Shown here: one piece after another, positions 50,979 through 64,000 of the stretch | Numbering within the stretch: position 1 is the first letter of the stretch | Layout of the letters: every line of letters starts with the position of its first letter | Origin: Lates calcarifer | Lineage: Eukaryota; Chordata; Actinopteri; Centropomidae | Direction of reading: 5' to 3' | NCBI RefSeq assembly: GCF_001640805.2 | Contig: NC_066850.1 | Coordinates: 13,830,157-13,894,156 of the forward strand | DNA: 64,000 bases | Made by a program: the position numbers and the translations under genes | Notes under the pieces: model-generated | Database searches by the model: none | What the model was told of the DNA's origin: nothing | The model's input: the letters and a program-made list of their open reading frames with translations, nothing else

Positions 50979-51500
50979 TGTCGTCACATTCTCATTCAAC
51001 TCCCAAGGGTGCTGAGACCGGTGGTGATGCTGACATGAGCTTGGCAGCGTCAGGGCCTTGGTCAGCATGAAAGCCTCAACAGAATGACTTTGTGTTGAAA
51101 ACGATCATATCCTTTCACAAGGGATTTTCGGAGAATGGTTCGTCCTTGAAATATTAAGGCAAAGGAAGGAGCTACAGTACATTTCATTTTCTACCTTTCA
51201 CACGCTGATTCTGTAAAAAGGGATTGTAAGGACTGATTTTGCTCTGCAAGTTCAGTGTTAGTTGAGGCACCAGTGATTTTTGTTGTTTGTTTTTAAGTGA
51301 TCAGCAGGTGCTTTTAAGGAAATACAAGATTTCCTTTTCATCCATCCATGATTGCTGTGAAAGTCCTATAATGACAAGCAAGGATGTATTTCTCTGACTG
51401 CTGGCTCTTTGTCTTGTCACCACATTGACCTCCAGTGATTTCTTGTAAATAGAGCTTTTGCTCAAATGAAACAGAATCAAATGTATTTGAATTAAAGTTT
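50979..51500 (+). other. atp23 3' UTR
   Basis: About 0.5 kb from the stop to ATTAAA (51491-51496), followed by a T-rich stretch. No other element seen. Confidence 0.55.
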
Positions 51501-54500
51501 GATTCCTCTGAAAAAGTACAACTTTATCTTTTTTTTTGTCTGACCTTTTCTAGACTTTAAAGTAGTACCTTCAAAGTCATTGCTGAGGACAAGAGGGCCT
51601 GTTGTGTTCGACCTTGGCACAAAATATTTGAATTTCTGACCACAGAATAAGTAAGTTTGCTGCTGATTATAACACATTTATGTTTAATCCTGTTAGAGGA
51701 TCCTTCAAATTAACATGTGAGACAAGATGAGTAAAGTGAGAAAAGTTCTTCCACAACAACACAGTCAACTTTGTTCACATCTGTGCCGGCACAGTAAAAT
51801 GTCATTGCTGACATCTTTATTGGACATTAGCATTTAAAGAATCTCGTATCCCTTCGCAGAGATTAATGAGGGAAAAAGTTATAAGGGAATTAGCCTCATA
51901 ATCCTCCTCCATCTCCTCCTCCTCCACTTCTGCCTATCTCAAAGACAACACCCTCTGCATCATAATTACAAAGTCACTTGGCATGTCTGCTGTTGGAGTG
52001 TAATATGCCACTTATCTCTACATTCTCTTCTTAGAAAACACTACAAAAACACAAGATGAGCGTGGGCTCAAACAACAAGGCGAGTGGGAGGGATGGGACA
52101 AGCAAAGAAGATTAGGTTAGTTTTAGAAGCTTAACAGAGAAAATTATGAAAACAGCTTCAAGGCAGTGGGATTAATGTGAGGCAAACACAAGAGAACAAA
52201 AGACAGAAATGATATTTGGATTTGTGCAATGTCATACACCCAAGCAGGCTAAATAAAGAAATCATACAAAACAACAGAATTACTGCTTGAATTGTGTATA
52301 TATCAAATGCTATCTACTTAATACATTGGTCACAATTAGACATGCCAAATAAGGTTGTGAATTGCTAAATTGACTTATTTTATGCTCTTGTGCTGAGTTC
52401 AGAACTGCAGCTAGGATATAAGGAATACTGTGTAAGGAGTCCAAGTCCTAGCAACAAACCCACCCCCACATTTAAGACTCACATTCAGTCTTAATTATGA
52501 TTAAGTTTTGATTAAAGAATGATACCTCCACCAAAGCTGTTAAAATTGCTAAGTTATTATTTAACAAAAAAAAAAAGAGAGAGAACAGGATGAGGCATCA
52601 CAGTCCTCAGTGATACCTGTGACCTGACCTTGGACCAGCAGAAGAAAATGGATGGATGAAAAGTTGTTGGAGAACGTTTTAGTCAGTCGCTTATTTAAAC
52701 AGTCAGTGGACACAGAGCAACATTACCATTTATTAGGATTTAATACATTGTTAAGACAGGAATATTTGTTACTGCAGCTTCAGCATAAACTAAACATGTT
52801 GGTATGCTGTGAACAGAGATTCTTGTGACGCATTAGCTTATAGTATTAAGTATGTACAGTACAAGTCTACTGCGTACCAAAACCAGAACAAATATATAAG
52901 CACAAGGGAAGTGCACACAATATTAGGGAATAAGGATGTAACAACTTTGTGTTCAAGAGGGACATAGAAAAATGTCAGTGTATATTCAAGCAAAAAATGT
53001 AGTCATAGCAATATTTCTCAGCAATAGGGCTCATTATCAATGCCCTAACTGCTATATGGTCAATTTGTGTTGAGAAGTAGTAAAAACCCAGTCTTTAACC
53101 CTAATTCATGACTGCAGTACCATCTTAGTCCACTAGATGGGAGTTTTGACCCACTAATGCTCATCATCAGGACCAAGCAAGTCTATTCCAAACTTGAGAA
53201 GAAAGTGCTGTTACTGTTTTATTGATACATATAATTGAATTAATTTCATTGAGTCCTGTTCCAGGTGAATGTTGGGCCTTTTATGAGCAGAGACATGGTG
53301 CAGTAATCAAGTTGCCGCTGAGAAGACTGACGACTTTCATTATTCCATCTATTTAAGCAGGCAGCACCCACTGTGATCTAATTAGGATGCTTCAGCAACA
53401 TTGAAATCCCTTCACTAATCTGCTGTAGGACTACACATTAACCCCGAGAGCACTAATGAACTCATCTCATTAATTAGAATAATGCCAGATTTAGTTGTAG
53501 CATGGAGAGGCAATGAGGAGTGAGGACACCCTCTTACCTTTGTGAAATTATAAGGTATCTGCTCTCCATGGGTTGGGTCATGAGTTGATAATGAGAAACT
53601 GCTGAATTATTCAGCTGAATACTTCTGGCCTTGAAGAGAGCCATGCATGTTTCTGCACTAAATGTCTTTTCAGAGAGATGTTTGATGAGTTTTATGGGGA
53701 AAAAAAGTGTTTCACACACATTTACTTCCCAAGGTCTCGAATGACTTTGAAATGAATGGGGCTGAAAGAAAGGAGCAGAGGAGAGACCTGGGGAGAAGGT
53801 GGACGACATGGCATCCTGTGGCTAAGATGGCCATTTTTCAGTCCCATCTCCAGCACTCTGGGGAAACACTTGAACAAAGAAAATATATTGAGTCCAGTCA
53901 CCTGTTCTTTAGCCTGAGGAGGACAATCATATTCGGCTGATTGAGGACAAGAGTGCATATCTAAAGATGGCCACCATGAACCTTGTTTTATTAGCTGACA
54001 CTGAGTACAGATATATGAAGATAAATATCTACAGTATAGAGAAGAGGAGGAAATATAAGAACTTAAAAAGTAACAAATGGTACAGCAGTAGTATTATAGG
54101 CTATCAGCAGATTTAGCTCAGTTTAGCTTCGTAGAAGCAGCACTAGGAGTTGAAGTAGCTGTATTAGCATAATCATTAGCTGTGGTGCTACATGGAGTTT
54201 GATCACTATTTTAATGAAAGGAAGGATTTAATATTTTGGAAAATAGGTTTATTAACTTTTTTGACAAGAGTTAGATGAGAAGCTATTGTCAGCAGCTTTT
54301 AAAATACACCGTGCCTCCTGCAGGATGCTTTGGCCTTAGTAGGAGACCAGGTAATCAAAAGGATTTTTATTTTGGGAACATTATATTCAGGTTTGTGCTT
54401 TACTAAAGCATACTCACTTACACTAAAATTTCAAATTAGGAATATGCAAGTTTTATTTTTGAAACAATACACCCTTTATGTGATATAAGCAGCAAAATTT

Positions 54501-57500
54501 CTTCTACTACCATTCAGTTCCGTAGATCACCAGAGTATATCCACTATTGTCAACAGAAAGCATTGGTTTTACATTGTGAAGTTCTTTATGGAAATACTTT
54601 AGAAAGCGCTGTAATTCATTAGGTTGTTAACAGGCGACACTGACAGTGGAAGAAGAAAAAGTTGAAATCATTATAATTCACAGCACAAATCCTCTGGAGG
54701 CGAACCGTCTAACCTGACAATTAACTTCCCCAGCAGGGAGGCACTGTTTGAGACCGCTGTGGGGGGGTGGGCATGTAAATCAATTAATTATGTGTGCAAG
54801 TTGAGGATTAATTAAGGAGGTGTTTAAAATTGGCAGAGACGAGCTTTGTATACTATACTATTACACAGTCATTTTATGTCATTTGAACTCAACTTTTTGG
54901 CGTGACTCGCTCAAATTCGGGTCATCTATACTCAAAACATATTTTAATCCACCAAACTCACTGCAGTGACAGTTTTTCTTTTGACCAGAGTACTTCTTAT
55001 AAAAACTGTAAACAGCATGTTCTGTTGAGTGTCTTAAGTATCAAGGATACAGGAAAGATATGCTATTGTTTTTGAAGTTCATTTCTATCATACAGGGGTT
55101 GGAGGCAGAAATCTTACAAATGGATATCTCTAATTATTTCCAGAGAAACAATAATAATTCTATATTAAAATAACAAACAAACTTGGATGAGTAATCTGTT
55201 TAGGCCTGTCCTGACAGCCTGCATAGCATCTATAATAATGTCTGTGCCACTTTGATTGCCTCATTTGCAGGGTAGGTTTAACCAACATGTTGGATCTAGC
55301 ATCTCTGTCTACTCTGAGTGTGACAGTTTATGTTTTAAGATACTCCATGGCTATCAGAATGAGCAATTAATTTATAAATGATAAAATACATAGGTGCCAC
55401 CTTTAAACTCAAGATTTCCTTTCAGAATGTCCATGATCTGAAAAAAGGGAACACTCTTGTGATTGTGAATGATTGCAGCCATTTAAGTAAAAATCTTTGT
55501 GAGTTACTGATTGAATCTGGTGTAACTAAAGATTAATATTAACATGCTCATGCTCTTTAGAATGAAATAATGACATTATCAGTTTTTTTGTGGTGAATTT
55601 TGGTGCTTATGGGATACATGGTAATTAGGAATCAAAGACTGCGAACAATCCTGGCTGCTGACAGACTTGTCATGTGTGGCCAGTCATGTTTTCAGTCATT
55701 AAGAGTCAAATAGAGAGTGAAAGAGGTAATGCATTAGTTAAGTGCCCTTTTCCTTTTCCCACGTTGTCTCAATAACAGCAGTAAGTCGAGGGATTTGTGG
55801 CACAATGAATGAGGTTTATTAGGAATGAAAGGACTGGAGATTATATCAGGAAATCCCCTTCAAATTCACACACACATGCTTGAATGCATGCACACATCTT
55901 GATACAGCGAAACATCCTGTAAGAGAATTAAGTACAGGTTCTACTGGACAGTCAAACAGCAAAATCATAGAAATGTACATAAAATCTCTGAAATACATGT
56001 AGACCATTAAACTAATGTGTATTGCACAATAAAGTTATGTCATCAGACTACTCCACAAAGCTACTACATTTGTTGTAATATCTAGGCCTATCTTTTCTCC
56101 TGCTCCTTCCCATTATTTCTGAAAAGCTATACAACATGCCATTTACTCATTTTCTTGCATAAATGAGAAGGGTTCAAGTAAATTAGCACTGACAGACTGT
56201 TAACATTCACGGCAGAAATGTAAATGACTTCTACAACAGTAATTAACGCATGCTGGCATTTGAATCTTCATTTTGCTAATGATATGCATGGTATTAATTA
56301 GGCCTAAGTGATTAACATAACAACCGCTGGACAATGTCCCAGGGTAAGAGCAGGGCTGTTTTTCTTTTTATTAACTCTCCCTAAAGCCACGGGCTCATTA
56401 ATAAATCCTAACAGCCAGCTCTGCTAACCTTGACAAGTATTGTGAGTCATGTATTTGTTGAAAGTAATTTGATTAACTCTCTAGACCAAATTGAAAACTC
56501 AGGAACATGTAATGTAAGTAAGGGCACAACAGGAAAATAAAAGAACTGCAGCAAATCTGGAAAATAAATAACTAACTAAAAAAATAAATTAAAAGGAAAC
56601 AAAAGAGACACAATAGAAAAGGAAAGACAAAAAAATGATAGTATCAAGAATAATGGAAGGCAGCAAACACTGGGAAATTACAGAGCACAACAAAAACAAG
56701 AAGGACCATAACAGAATAACAGAAAACACATTAAACTGGGTAGAGCACAGAACAAAATTAATAGGTCTGGGTAGTTATTAATCCAGTACCAAGCTATTTG
56801 TGTGTTTGGGGTTGACTTTCTGGTTGACAAGCCTTGATGCACTTAGCCATCTCTAAATCTAAGGGAAAACTTCCACAGGTAATAAGCAAGTAGCACTAGC
56901 AGTAAAAGATGAAAACTTTCTCCTCCTGGTATCCTAAAAGATAAAAGAAACAAATTGTACATTTCTGGCCACTTGCACAACACATGCACAGCACAACAAA
57001 TGTAAACACAACATTAAGTTAAGACTGCAAATTCATTAGCTAACCATTTTTACTCATTCAACAGACACAGAGCAACAATAGCATTAAGACTGTGTCATTT
57101 AATGCACATTTAAGTCTAGTATTCTCTCTCCATTTAGGTCTGTTTTGACTTCCACCAACTCCAGAGCTAAAATTCTGACTCTTTTGCTGGTAAGTGCTTG
57201 AGTTGTGTTCACCAACTAGTCACTAGCTTTCTCTGTCTACTGTTTGATGCTGGGCAGATAGCATAAAGTGAGTGTGTCAGAACTGCTTACAGACCCTGGA
57301 AAGTGTGTCAATTCAAATGGTGAGAGTAAACCAAAACAGTAAAGTAGGCTGGAAAACCAAAACAATGAGCTTAAAAATGCTAAAGCACTCTATAGAGCTG
57401 AGGGAAAACTGCAGAGTTTGGGGATGATTTTCTGTAGGTTTGTAAGTACGAGTGACACTTTTAATATTACACCTTTTTTTTCCCATTGCTGATACAAAAA

Positions 57501-57950
57501 TATTGATTGGTGCAGCTTTAACTAAAAAGGTTTTAGCATGGATCGGCATGGATTAGATCCAAACTTGTAGCCTTTGTTGTTTGAATCAGTGGTTACACGC
57601 TGAGTTTGAACAAGTTGTGGAGTGAGTCAAAACAACAGAAGCTAATTAAGTTGCATTAAAGATCAAAGAGTCTTGAGGATCAGTGGAGGTGAGAGGTGTT
57701 GTTTTGTCTGTGAGTAACTTCTGCTCTAAACCCTTCAACATACACCCAATTAGAATTTAGCTGAACAATGATTATGATAAATTGAGTTTCTGCAGGTGAA
57801 ATCCTTGATTCCAGGGCTGAGGAAAACTGAACCTCACATCAGAAGAATTAACCTGTTATTGATAGTCCAAGAGGTCAGAGAAGTGGTCTGGAGTCTGGAC
57901 TTAAGTCTAGCAGTCCTGTGAAGTCAGCTAAAACCGAAATCTCTGCTGCC
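51501..57950. other. gene-poor AT-rich region with possible conserved non-coding blocks
   Basis: No exon that I can support on either strand; open frames are short and lack splice context. Blocks of unique sequence dense in TAAT/ATTA sites stand out at about 51840-52030, 53320-53520, 54660-54840 and 56230-56490 and look like developmental enhancers in texture. This is judged by eye, without alignment. Also an A-rich purine stretch at about 56510-56710. Confidence 0.45.
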
Positions 57951-59220
57951 TTTAAATTCTTTGTCATTCAAAACTCCAAGGACATCAGGAGGATCACCTC
58001 TTTCTCCTATCCGCCCCACTTGTGAGATGTGGCCGGCCTTTTCGCAGCCGAACAGGCAGCCGGTGGGACTTCCAATTCATTGAAGGGAGGAACAGGAGAT
58101 TGCCTGAAGGGTGGACTCCCCTCTCTGGTGAGCCAATTTAGTTTGACCTCTCATCTCATCTCCTGCATTGAGAGTCCAGATAACTGTCCTCCAATCTGGC
58201 GGCTTTGTCACGGATGTGTGGTTGAGCTCTGGCAGCGGCAGAGCAGCTGAACCTGAACATCCACAACCGGAGGGATTACTGTGCCTCCACTGAGGACCCA
58301 TGTGAGAGTAGGATTGACGCCTTTTTGCTGACATTTTCCAGTCTGTGACATAGTAGATACGAATTGGGGCAGAAAGGGGGTCTAGCACCTAGAGACACAC
58401 CTGCTGTCCTGTAACTGGAAGGTCAAGGGTTTGATGCCTTAAACTGCCAGAGTGTCCTTGAGCAACATGGATGTAAAGAGTCGGCTCCAATTACACATAC
58501 AGTTGGAACCAGGTTTTGAGAACAGTACAAACCTTTATTTGAGGAACATTAACAAACTAATGTCATGGTGTTGCCATTGATCATCAAAGCAGGACTTCAA
58601 ATCTAAATGAGAACATATCTTGAACCCTCACAGCATTCTGTCTAATTATTGTTTGTTGAGTTAACCTGCGCCGGCTCTACCTCAGCATGGGGTTCATTAT
58701 TCAGGGGGGTAAGGACAGCTCTGACCGCACATCACACTCATTAGTCACCACCGGGTGACGCAGGATCAGCCACTATCCAGCTTTTAACACAGCACCCAAC
58801 ACTATTGATCAGCAACTCAGGCACTTTTCTCTGCAGGCAATTAAAGAGTAAACAATGAGAGAACACATTTGGAATATGACCTTGATATACTTCAGTTTTA
58901 TCACATGCTGAAGTCGGAGAAACACAATGATCTTCATGTGAACTTTGGTGACTGGAGAGATGAATGAAAGTGAAGTGATGAAGGCAGTCAACATGCAAAG
59001 ATGGCCTAGTCAGACTCCTTCCATTCTGCGATTATCCATTTATTAACAACGGTCTGATACAGACCTCCAAAAGATCATGTATCTGTTTTCTTAAAAAAAG
59101 ATCAAATTGCATATTTGGGTAAGTCACTGAATTGCACCCAAAAATAAAGATGGTGAATATTCTCTGTCTAGAGTTAAAACAAAACACACCTGATATATTA
59201 GACAGAAATATTATACCTTT
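57951..59220. other. gene-poor region with a GC-richer island
   Basis: 57990-58330 is distinctly richer in GC than its surroundings, but no coding exon can be supported. A tRNA-SINE-like remnant follows at 58385-58470; the rest is unremarkable. Confidence 0.4.
58385..58470 (+). mobile_element. degenerate tRNA-related SINE remnant
   Basis: CTGTAACTGGAAGGTCAAGG with GTTTGATGCC resembles a T-arm/B box, followed by AGTGTCCTTGAGCAACATGG, a chain common in fish SINEs. A reverse piece (TGCCTTGCTCAAGGGCAG) lies at 59764-59781. Confidence 0.5.
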
Positions 59221-59221
59221 T

Positions 59222-59410
59222 ATACAGTGGTGGAAGAAGTATTCAGACCCTCTCCTTCTTTCAATACAATAATGTTTTAGCAAGGTGAAAGGAGTTTTAA
59301 CTGCTCGTACTTTATATTAATTTAGGGAGTTTAGTCCAGTGATTTCTAGGGGTTTGGCCCCTCCAAAGGCTCACAAGATAAATCAGAGGGGTCACAAGAT
59401 GATTAGTAAG
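59222..59410. repeat. fragments of common fish interspersed repeats
   Basis: ACAGTGGTGGAAGAAGTATT followed by CAGACCCT, and GGGGTCACAAGATGATTAGT, are phrases that recur in teleost genomes; no coding part. Confidence 0.5.
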
Positions 59411-62400
59411 GGTTCTGCAACACATCTTAAGTCTTATCATGTAAAAAAAAATGTTGTGATAAAAGATGAAATTTAAAGATATTGAAATCAATAGTTATGG
59501 TAGCCACAGCCTTGATGCTCAAAAGCTAACTGCAAGTGTTAAGTACAGCCTTAGTTGTCTCTACTGTCATGGGACAGGGGTAAGTCAAAGCTGGGTAAAG
59601 AGGGCAAATACCCCCCCCTCCAAAATCATCAGGTTCACTGTGTAACCTTCTTTGGGTGAAAGAGGAATATGCACCACCAAAGGTCACAGAACACGATGCA
59701 CATGCACATAGAGTGGAGGAATGGGAGTTAATAGCAACTCCATGTTCTTTTTTACCCATTAAGTGCCTTGCTCAAGGGCAGTTTAGTTAAAGCTGATAAG
59801 AAAAGCAGGGGCATTTTGATTTCCCCAGAGACAATCCAATCATCAGCCTGCCTCTTAAACATCCTCGCTTCCATTAATGATAGCCATGCATCAACTACTG
59901 TACAGTTCTGATAAACATATTGAGTTAACTGATCAGAACTGTTATTAAATTTGATGTGTTTTAGAAATGTATTGCATTTTCCTCATGAGAATATGTTAAA
60001 CATGGCATGATGAAAAAAACAGAACAATATAAGATAAACACTGGCATGTTAATACAAGGCCTGTCACAGCAAGTATTTCAAATATGAAGTGGACTGGTTT
60101 AAAATTCCCCTCCTCCTCCAAAACCCAACTGGATTTTGCCACTAGAGGTCGCTCTGATGCTTCCTCCTATTCTACATAAGAAGGTGTCTAGCCAACACTT
60201 CACTTTACACCAGCCTTAATCCAATTTATTTACCTGTAAATTAACCTCAGGAACTGACAGCAGTATCATAATGTAAATTCAAATCAGATCCTGTATTTAC
60301 ACACTTGTGTGTGTGTGTGTTATAGAATGAATACACACACAGTATGGGGGAGGTGTGGTGGTACATTAGAGGAAGGCCTGATTGGTGCTCAGTCTTCGTG
60401 AATGATTTGTTTTCTTTTTAAATCCCTGCATTAAGTTAACAAACTGCACGCATTTAAGTCTGAACCTGAAGGCAAACCAAGGCATTTCTTACTAAAAACT
60501 CATTCCTTTAATGTGAGTTTAAGTGACTCTCACAGTTCATTAGTTAAGAAAATACTCAATACCCATTTTTGCTCCACAGGCCATGGTGACCTTCTTTAAG
60601 TTTTCTCCACTAGCAGTAAATCTTAGTCTGCATGATTCAAGACTTTGTTGCTAATAAACATGTGCACAGACCGTACCACTGAGTATGAGGCATATCTCAC
60701 TTTTATCTGTGGCCCTGCCTCCCAATCCCCCTGATCCTGTCACTCCCCTCTACCCCCCTGCCTCAGGACAACAGGAAAAAAACACATCTCCAGAAACCAC
60801 TTCTGATGGAAAACGCAGCTGTTTGCAAGTTTGCTTGCTGAGAGAGCATGGAAACGGCTTGTAAGGCACGCTCCGACAGTACTGTAGGCCTCCTGGCAGA
60901 CTAACACAAGGGCACAGAGCTGTGGTTTCACATGGTTCAGCATGCTGCATGAGTCACTGACCAGAAACATGTCTCTCCCATACAGTATGGGGAGGCATGC
61001 TGACTTACACTGTGGTGGGCGAGGGCCAAAGACAATAATCCAGGGGGCTGCATAATAACATATGTGAGTGATGCCCAGCAAAAAAAATGCATGTTAAACC
61101 CATGTGAATACCAAGGAAAGCCCTTTAAAAATGTCATAAAAGGAGGAGTTCTCCATTTTACTGAGGGACACAAACAATCCAAAATGATGTATTGTCACAT
61201 TTCAAGCTACTAGATAGAGAGACTCATCAACCAACTCTGTAGCTCACATCAGATCTAGTTGCCATTTTAGCATCTTTCAGATAGTTTTTCTAATTTTATG
61301 ACCCACAACTTGAATGTTTTGATTAATCCTCAACGCTCTATTAACCAAATGTCCAGATGCAGAATTAAATTGTTTTTAGCCAAAAAGCCCTGATAAATCC
61401 ATTGTTACCCTGCCGATGCTCACATAGCTGGTGACATAGTTGCACTATTAGCAGCGAAGGTGCCAGATTTTTCCCACAGGGTTGAGTAGAGACCAAAAAA
61501 GAGCTAAAAGGAGAGTGAGTATTGGAATTATATTTGGTAAGTTGACAGAAACACAGCTGTGAATGAATGCTAACTGACATGACTACATCTGTGGTGTTTG
61601 GCATGAGCATAGCATCACCAGACCTGGTCAACAGAAGATCCCAGAAGACATCACAATACTGACCTCCATAGTTTGGTTGACTGGTGACTTCTGGGACTTG
61701 TAGTGCAAAAACAACATAATTCACAGATTACCAGTGGTCAAAAACTGTTTAATTATGGTCAAGTCTGAGACTGCAGAGCTGCTCCCCTAAAGCTTCTCCC
61801 CTTTGTCATCAAAATGGAGAAATTTATATTTTTTGTGTTCTTATTCGTGGACTGTGGTGTTATAAATATAATAAATAAAGACTTTTTTTTATGATGTCAA
61901 GGCCCATTTTTCAAATTCACTGCACGGAAGAGAGCTAAAACAATACTCATGTGAGTGTATTTTCTCATTTCATGAAAACAATGGGAGCTGGTGGCTGACA
62001 CAGTGCCTTCTCTCTGAAAATTATAGTTTTTAATATCCCACTTTTACATTTTCAGCCCTCGGCTATTTTGTGGGTGTCAAAACGATCACTGCAGCCATGG
62101 CAAGGTGATTAAAATCAGGTGTTACTGTATGATTGCTGCAGTGTGTGCCACATATGTGCTGCTTTCACGTTGGTAATTACAACACTTTCAAAAGATGTGG
62201 AATTTGCCTTTTGATGTATGTTCGCCTGCGAGGACTTTAAAGAACTCAGCAAAGAACCATCTGGGACTGAAAAGAAAGTCACTGGTGGGAAAAAAGAAAG
62301 AGGAAAGAAACATTTCTGTCACACTAATGTGAAAATGCAATGCAATATTCTTTGGAGAGCCAAGCTATTTCTGAATCAAGACCTTAAATGGGGATGCATT

Positions 62401-62621
62401 ATGTGTCCTCTGTTACCCCTTTACCAGAAAATGTGTTTCTTGAACTGGTTCTATTCACTAGGCAACAGCTGTGAAATACCCACATTGCTAAGACTATTGC
62501 CCACATACCTTGAACATTTTTGCTATCACACACACTTAGTTAAGTTTTTAGTATCTCATAAGTAGAACTTTTTTTGTTGTTGTTGTTAAATCTGCACTTT
62601 TTATTTTTTATTAAGGGTTGG
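59411..62621. other. gene-poor region
   Basis: No supported gene. Small features only: a short GT repeat (60307-60320) with ACACAC nearby, and scattered repeat remnants. Confidence 0.45.
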
Positions 62622-63275
62622 TATGGTGGTGCAGTGGTTAACACTGTCGCCTATTACAGCTGTACATTTGAGGTGCTCTGTCCTTTTCCTGTCTTCTCAG
62701 TAGCTCCATCCAGGTGGTACCTCATCAGCGATCAATGAGCTGCACCTGGCTTCAACATTCCTGTGACAGTAGAGGCTTCTAAAGTGGGACTGCTGGATAT
62801 GCTGCCTCTCAGCTAGTTTCTTTTTGTGTTGCTGTTGTGTTTTGACTTTGTGTCTTTTGTAGTATTGGTTTTGTTTGTTTTTGATATGTTTTTATGTTAA
62901 TAAATGCCATGAATTTGGCTGTTCATAAGATGTTTTCTGTGGCTGTGTGCCCCATAGGACCACCCAAAGGTGGGGCATAACACGCCTCACAGCTCCAGTT
63001 CACCCCTTTCTGTGTGGCGTTTGCATGTTCTCCCTGTGCCTGCGTGGGTTATCTCTGGGTACTCCAGCTTCCTCCCACAGTCCAAAGACATGCAGGTTAA
63101 TTGGTGAATAGCCCACAGGTGTGAATGTGAGTGTGAATGGTTGCTTGTCTGTATATGTTGGCCCTGATGGATTGGCGATCTCTCCAGGGTGTACCCGCCC
63201 AGTGTCAGCTGGGATAGGCCCCTGCACCCCTGCAACCCTTAACGGATAAGCGGTATAGATAATGGATGGATGGAT
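62622..63275 (+). mobile_element. dispersed retroposon with a nested insertion
   Basis: The head (GGTGGTGCAGTGGTTAACAC then TGTCGCCT) and body (GTGGCGTTTGCATGTTCTCC, TCCTCCCACAGTCCAAAGAC, GTGAATGTGAGTGTGAATGG, GGATAAGCGGTATAGATAAT, ending in GGATGGATGG) belong to one well-known fish repeat. They are separated by about 320 bases (roughly 62660-62984) that are foreign to it and flanked by GCCT on both sides. The family name is not certain to me. Confidence 0.65.
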
Positions 63276-64000
63276 GACATATAAGTGTGTCAGTTTTGTG
63301 TTAGTCCTGCTAGTCCTGCTCCCCCAAAGTCAAAACAAAAACAAAGAACAAAACAAAAAATACTACTACAAATACTATGGATATGTTTGTTGATAAAGCT
63401 ATAAATTATGGTTTTGCTTAGCTTTATGTAAAGAAAAAAAACCCCAGGCTAGATGAGTCCGCTGAGTCATGTGGAGTAAACAAGTTGGTTGGTATACAGT
63501 AACATGTTTTGAGGCATTTTTCTTCTTTTCCTTGGATAACTGGCCAAACAGATGAAATCATGCCCAGACATTTCCAGCCGCTTGGGTTAAATTGTTTCAG
63601 CAATCTAAAACATCAACATTTAATGTCAGGTTTTGGTGTCAATAAGTCCCAGGTCTTATTTTTAAACCCACCAATTTGCACAGTCATTTACGTGAGAAAT
63701 CCATTGCGCCAACAAACTCAGGGACTATTATTTGTGTACCAGCCATGGCAAAAAATAAACCGAAATGTAATACAACCACAAGACAGGTGGAGTTCTGAGT
63801 GAGGAAGTGTAGTAATATGTTTTTTGACGCACCCTCTTCCTTTATTGATGTGTCTAGTGAGGTTGTCATAATTTTCTCCTCCTACTCCTAAAACTGCTGA
63901 AAGCAACAAGTCCAGACATGTTCCCTGGGGGGTAGTGGAAAGGCACTCTGGGAAATGTAGGAAGATGCTAACCAAAGTATAAAGTGAGAAATCATTTTGA
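63276..64000. other. right-edge gene-poor region
   Basis: No supported gene or RNA. Short open frames on both strands have no splice or family support. Confidence 0.45.

Noticed and set aside
62218..62565. 115-codon plus frame in the desert
   Set aside because: No recognisable domain or codon signal, no flanking splice sites that extend it; expected by chance over 13 kb.

Overview
The window is nuclear DNA from a ray-finned fish, most likely a percomorph (spiny-rayed) teleost. The grounds are compact GT-AG split genes, a replication-dependent histone cluster, teleost-type interspersed repeats, abundant CA, GA and TATAA microsatellites, and two p38 MAP kinase genes with vertebrate exon structure. 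All coordinates were read by eye. Exon borders were fixed by splice consensus, phase and agreement with family exon lengths.

Layout. (1) 1-6.4 kb: a core plus linker histone quintet, H3(-, only the first 8 codons at the left edge), H2A(+), H1(-), H4(-) and H2B(-). H2A, H1, H4 and H2B each end in the same 16-nt 3' stem-loop; the 3' end of H3 is outside the window. H4 carries a one-base frameshift near its N-terminus. (2) 6.5-10.9 kb: a decaying tRNA array built from repeated Leu(CAG)/Gln modules. Three genes look intact (two identical Gln-UUG, one Leu-CAG); about nine are truncated or mutated, one lacking its anticodon. (3) 11.5-22.2 kb: mapk11 (p38 beta), 12 coding exons. (4) 26.8-31.4 kb: mapk12 (p38 gamma), 12 coding exons, same orientation. 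Both kinases keep a minor-spliceosome (U12-type) intron at the same place. (5) 32.3-42.2 kb: two neighbouring genes I cannot name, encoding cell-surface or secreted multi-Ig proteins (3 and 10 Ig domains). Eleven of the 13 domains carry extra cysteines in a C-x3-C-x2/3-C motif not seen in ordinary Ig domains. The larger gene grew by tandem duplication of a four-exon block. (6) 43.2-47.7 kb: rpap3 on the minus strand, 16 coding exons, with an apparent frameshift in a poly-lysine tract. (7) 48.6-51.0 kb: atp23 on the plus strand, head-to-head with rpap3. (8) 51-64 kb: no gene seen; AT-rich, with some blocks resembling conserved non-coding DNA and several old repeats.

How the genes relate. The histone genes are a co-regulated S-phase set. 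mapk11 and mapk12 are paired p38 paralogues of the stress-kinase pathway with different gatekeeper residues (Thr versus Met) and different C-termini (mapk12 keeps a PDZ-binding tail). rpap3 (HSP90 co-chaperone of the R2TP complex) and atp23 (mitochondrial inner-membrane protease/chaperone) share a divergent promoter region. The Ig pair is the least explained part of the window and the best candidate for undescribed biology. Three apparent single-base frame disruptions (H4, Ig exon 8, rpap3 exon 2) in otherwise well-preserved genes leave open uncorrected assembly indels.
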